A DNA stretch of 64,000 bases from Neptuniibacter halophilus (GTDB lineage: Bacteria; Pseudomonadota; Gammaproteobacteria; Pseudomonadales; Balneatricaceae): positions 1,550,001 to 1,614,000 of the forward strand of contig NZ_AP027292.1 of NCBI RefSeq assembly GCF_030295765.1, written 5' to 3'. The notes beneath the pieces are model-generated. The model did not search any database. It saw only the letters and a list, made by a program, of their open reading frames with translations, and had not been told where the DNA came from. Position 1 is the first letter of the stretch, and each line of letters opens with the position of its first letter. This document shows positions 60,917 through 64,000 of the stretch, in pieces. The position numbers were made by a program, and so were the translations under genes.

Positions 60917-61195
60917 ATGAAAAAGTTACTCCTAGCCGCTCTGCTGATGAGTGCTCCACTAGTCCAGGCGGAGGTTCCACCACTGGTCGACGAGAATGAT
61001 CCGCAGATCACCATTCACCATGACAACAACAAGACTTATTACGAATACCGTATTAATGGTGAACTGCGTGAGATCAAAGTAGTGCCGAAGAACGGCCCTG
61101 AATACTATCTGGTGCCGGCACCGGGCGAGGGTGAATTTATCCGCGCCGAAGAGTCTCAGATGCTGATTCCTAAATGGGTGCTGTTCCGCTGGTAA
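60917..61195 (+). CDS. DUF2782 family protein
   Basis: A 92-residue exported protein with a signal peptide (MKKLLLAALLMSAPLVQAE). The body ITIHHDNNKTYYEYRINGEL and IPKWVLFRW matches the DUF2782 family, found beside polA and thrB in Pseudomonas-like genomes. Function is unknown. It lies divergent from polA. Confidence 0.88.
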   Translation: MKKLLLAALLMSAPLVQAEVPPLVDENDPQITIHHDNNKTYYEYRINGELREIKVVPKNGPEYYLVPAPGEGEFIRAEESQMLIPKWVLFRW

Positions 61196-61234
61196 GCGGA
61201 ACCTCCTCCAATACGACACAACCGAGTACCCCCC

Positions 61235-62191
61235 TTGGCCGTTTATACACAACTTACCCAAAGCGACCTGGAACAGCTTCTGTCCGATTACGATCTCGGC
61301 CGGCTGGTCAGTTTTAAAGGTATCGAAGGCGGTATTGAGAATACCAACTACTTTGTCACCCTTGAGCAACAGGGAAAACAGAGTGAGTATGTACTCACTT
61401 TGTTCGAAGAGCTCAGCTACGAAGAGCTGCCCTACTTTATCGAACTCTGCCAGTGGCTTTCTGAGCGAGAGATCGCCGTGCCCTATGCGATCCGGGATCG
61501 CAACGGCATTGGCCTGAAAAAGCTGAAACAGCGCCCGGCGGCATTGCAGCCGAGACTGTTTGGCGACCATGTTCAGCAAGATGAACTGACTCCCGCCCAC
61601 TGCGCCTCTATCGGTCAAGTGCTGGCCCGTTTTCATAGCGCTGCCGAAAGCTTTTATATGAAGCGTCAGGCCCACCGTGGTGTTTTCTGGTGGCGGCGGG
61701 AAAGCGAACTGATCGCGGATAAACTGCCGGTTGCCGATGCGGCACTGCTGCGCGAAGAGGTGGCTGCATTCGACCAGTTGCGTGCCCGACCCGGTGATAT
61801 CAAACTGGGTACCATCCACGGTGACCTGTTCCACGACAACGTACTGTTTCAGGGCACCGAAGTCAGCGCCGTACTCGATCTGTACAATGCTGCCACCGCC
61901 TATCAGCTATTTGATCTGGCCATTGTTGCCAATGACTGGTGCTGTAATCCCGACGGCTCTATCGACAGCAAACGGGAGCAGGCTCTGCTGGAAGCGTATG
62001 GTGCCGTCCGCCCGTACACGCAGGATGAATATACCGCCTGGCCGATTCTGGCCCGCAGCGCAGCCATGCGCTTCTGGCTGTCACGCCTGATTCCGTGGCT
62101 GGATGAACACAGCGAACAGAAACTGAAAGATCCGGACGAACTGAAACGGATTCTGCTTTATCGCCGCGAACATCCGGGCACCCTGCCCTGA
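61235..62191 (+). CDS. thrB: Homoserine kinase, ThrB (APH-fold type)
   Basis: A 318-residue kinase for threonine synthesis of the aminoglycoside-phosphotransferase-like fold used in Pseudomonas-type bacteria. The start LSDYDLGRLVSFKGIEGGIENTNYFV and the catalytic loop GTIHGDLFHDNVLF with Mg-site Asp (AVLDLYNA) are clear. A TTG begins translation; the ribosome binding site is weak. Downstream spacing to uvrD is about 100 bases. Confidence 0.92.
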   Translation: MAVYTQLTQSDLEQLLSDYDLGRLVSFKGIEGGIENTNYFVTLEQQGKQSEYVLTLFEELSYEELPYFIELCQWLSEREIAVPYAIRDRNGIGLKKLKQRPAALQPRLFGDHVQQDELTPAHCASIGQVLARFHSAAESFYMKRQAHRGVFWWRRESELIADKLPVADAALLREEVAAFDQLRARPGDIKLGTIHGDLFHDNVLFQGTEVSAVLDLYNAATAYQLFDLAIVANDWCCNPDGSIDSKREQALLEAYGAVRPYTQDEYTAWPILARSAAMRFWLSRLIPWLDEHSEQKLKDPDELKRILLYRREHPGTLP

Positions 62192-62293
62192 TCTCACCCC
62201 CGGGGAAGAGGCCGTAAATCAACACTGCCCTCTTCCCGTTCCAGCCGTTATAATCCTCAACTGATTATTTATACAGTAAATGAAAGAGCAGCC

Positions 62294-64000
62294 ATGGACG
62301 TAACCCACATTATCGATTCCCTGAACGATGCGCAGCGCAGCGCCGTCACCGCCCCGGTACAGAACCTGCTGGTTCTGGCAGGCGCCGGTTCCGGTAAGAC
62401 CCGCGTACTGGTGCACCGTATCGCCTGGCTGATTCAGACCGAGGGTATCTCCCCTTACTCCATTATGGCGGTGACCTTTACCAACAAAGCAGCCAAGGAG
62501 ATGCGCGGTCGAATTGAGGATCTGCTGGGGCTCAACCCTCAGGGGATGTGGGTAGGCACGTTCCACGGTCTGGCGCACCGGTTGCTGCGGGCACACTGGC
62601 AGGATGCGGGTCTGGCGGAGAATTTCCAGATCATGGACAGCGATGATCAGTTGCGTCTGATCAAACGTCTGGCCAAAGAGATGAATCTGGATGACAAACG
62701 CTGGCCGGCCCGTCAGTTCCAGTGGTACATCAACGACAAAAAAGACGAAGGTCTGCGGGCTAAGCATATCGAGCCTCGCCACGACCTTAACGACCGCCAG
62801 ATGCTCGCTATGTATGAAGCCTATGAGCAGGCCTGTGAACGGGGTGGTATGATCGACTTCGGCGAGTTGCTGCTGCGTTCACTGGAGCTGTTCCGGGATA
62901 AAAACCCGGCTCTGCTGAGCCACTATCAGGAGCGTTTCCGTTACATTCTGGTGGACGAGTTTCAGGATACCAACAGCATCCAGTACGCCTGGCTTCAGTT
63001 GCTTTGCGGTGGCCAGCAGAAACTGATGGCGGTGGGTGATGATGACCAGTCAATCTATGGCTGGCGTGGCGCCAAGATCGAAAATATTCAGAACCTGAAT
63101 ACTCACTTCCCGGGCACGGAAACCATCAAGCTGGAGCAGAACTACCGCTCCACTGAAACCATCCTGCGTGCCGCCAACGAAGTGATCCGCAATAACCAGG
63201 GACGTCTGGGTAAGGAACTGCACACCGATGCCGGTGAAGGCGAACCGATCTCCCTCTATGCAGCCTTTAATGAACAGGACGAAGCCCGCTTTATTGTCGA
63301 TCAGATCGGCAAATGGGTTCAGGACGGTAATCTGCGCCGCGAGTGCGCCATCCTCTACCGCTCCAACGCCCAGTCCCGTGTACTCGAGGAAGCCCTGATT
63401 CGGAGTGGCGTTCCCTATCGGATCTACGGCGGACAACGCTTCTATGAACGTCTTGAGATTAAAAATGCGCTGGCCTACCTGCGTCTGCTCAGCAACCGTG
63501 ATGACGACACCTCCATGGAGCGGGTGATCAACGTTCCGACCCGGGGCATCGGCACCCGCACCATCGATCTGATTCGTGAACACGCCCGCAGTCAGGGCAT
63601 CTCCATGTGGCGCGCCAGTAACGAGATCGTTGAGCTGAAGCGTCTGCCTGCCCGCGCCAGCAATGCACTGCAGGCGTTCCTTGACCTGATCAATCAGATG
63701 GCTCAGGACACCGAAGACACCCTGCTGCACGAACAAGCCGAGCATGTGATTCAGCACTCCGGGCTGATCGAGCACCATAAAAAAGAGAAAGGCGAAAAAG
63801 CCCAGTCCCGGATCGAAAACCTTGAGGAACTGGTCACCGCTGCCAAACAGTTCAACAGCCAGTGGGACGAGTTTCTCGATGAGGAGTTTAATTCCCCGCT
63901 TTCTGCATTCCTCGATCAGGCCGCGCTGGATGCCGGCGATGCCCAGGCCGACGAATATCAGGACAGCGTACAGTTAATGACCCTGCATTCGGCCAAAGGT
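62294..64000 (+). CDS. uvrD: DNA helicase II UvrD (N-terminal part)
   Basis: The first 569 codons of a superfamily 1A helicase in mismatch and nucleotide-excision repair; the gene runs off the right edge. Visible motifs are Walker A LAGAGSGKTRVL, motif Ia AVTFTNKAAKEMRGR, Walker B LVDEFQDTN, motif III VGDDDQSIYGWRGA and motif IV LEQNYRS. The start MDVTHIIDSLNDAQRSAV is typical of UvrD rather than Rep. Confidence 0.95.
   Translation, partial: MDVTHIIDSLNDAQRSAVTAPVQNLLVLAGAGSGKTRVLVHRIAWLIQTEGISPYSIMAVTFTNKAAKEMRGRIEDLLGLNPQGMWVGTFHGLAHRLLRAHWQDAGLAENFQIMDSDDQLRLIKRLAKEMNLDDKRWPARQFQWYINDKKDEGLRAKHIEPRHDLNDRQMLAMYEAYEQACERGGMIDFGELLLRSLELFRDKNPALLSHYQERFRYILVDEFQDTNSIQYAWLQLLCGGQQKLMAVGDDDQSIYGWRGAKIENIQNLNTHFPGTETIKLEQNYRSTETILRAANEVIRNNQGRLGKELHTDAGEGEPISLYAAFNEQDEARFIVDQIGKWVQDGNLRRECAILYRSNAQSRVLEEALIRSGVPYRIYGGQRFYERLEIKNALAYLRLLSNRDDDTSMERVINVPTRGIGTRTIDLIREHARSQGISMWRASNEIVELKRLPARASNALQAFLDLINQMAQDTEDTLLHEQAEHVIQHSGLIEHHKKEKGEKAQSRIENLEELVTAAKQFNSQWDEFLDEEFNSPLSAFLDQAALDAGDAQADEYQDSVQLMTLHSAKG

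Overview
The window is chromosomal DNA of a marine, Gram-negative gammaproteobacterium, most likely from the Oceanospirillales/Oceanospirillaceae near Pseudomonas (inference). Three blocks match Pseudomonas gene order as I know it: rph-crc-pyrE; polA with DUF2782 and thrB on one side and engB, cytochrome c4, dsbA and a GGDEF protein on the other; and ubiB-hisE-tatABC. A complete rRNA operon, many c-type cytochrome and quinoprotein genes, a compatible-solute operon and an MSHA pilus locus fit a marine heterotroph.

Layout: 1-1257 holds gmk, rpoZ and the start of spoT (minus strand), then an M23 peptidase. 2901-13132 is an amine-oxidation module. The minus strand carries the quinohemoprotein amine dehydrogenase operon qhpA-D-C-B, followed by an outer-membrane porin and an AcoR-type sigma-54 activator. 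An aldehyde dehydrogenase runs divergently. Both sides of the divergent region (11137-11632) carry a good -24/-12 sigma-54 promoter, with repeated TGTCTCAG motifs between them that could bind the activator. 13392-17227 is a three-gene glucosylglycerate operon (phosphatase, synthase, phosphorylase). 17262-18156 is a nucleotidyltransferase/winged-helix pair with a palindromic operator. 18398-22622 holds a LysR regulator and the agmatine-to-putrescine pathway (aguA, binding protein, aguB). 22687-26076 holds yicC, rph, crc and pyrE.

26102-39189 is a 15-gene MSHA pilus operon (mshI to mshP) without mshQ, followed by fabI. 40513-46144 is one rRNA operon on the minus strand (16S, tRNA-Ile, tRNA-Ala, 23S, 5S) with its promoter, boxA sites, processing stem and terminator; its tRNA-tRNA spacer is unusually long. 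46506-50120 holds tatCBA, hisE and ubiB. 50169-54119 holds a diguanylate cyclase, dsbA, cytochrome c4 and engB. 54318-57859 is a hybrid histidine kinase paired with a periplasmic binding protein. 57900-64000 holds a structured intergenic region, polA, a DUF2782 protein, homoserine kinase and the first part of uvrD.

How the parts connect: the porin, periplasmic amine dehydrogenase and cytosolic aldehyde dehydrogenase form a plausible route for primary amines, switched on by sigma-54 and perhaps restrained by Crc. A(A)nAAnAA-type motifs lie next to the ribosome binding sites of the aldehyde dehydrogenase, porin and agmatine deiminase genes, and a Crc homologue is encoded in the same window. MshE carries the MshEN c-di-GMP-binding repeats, and an active-looking diguanylate cyclase lies nearby.
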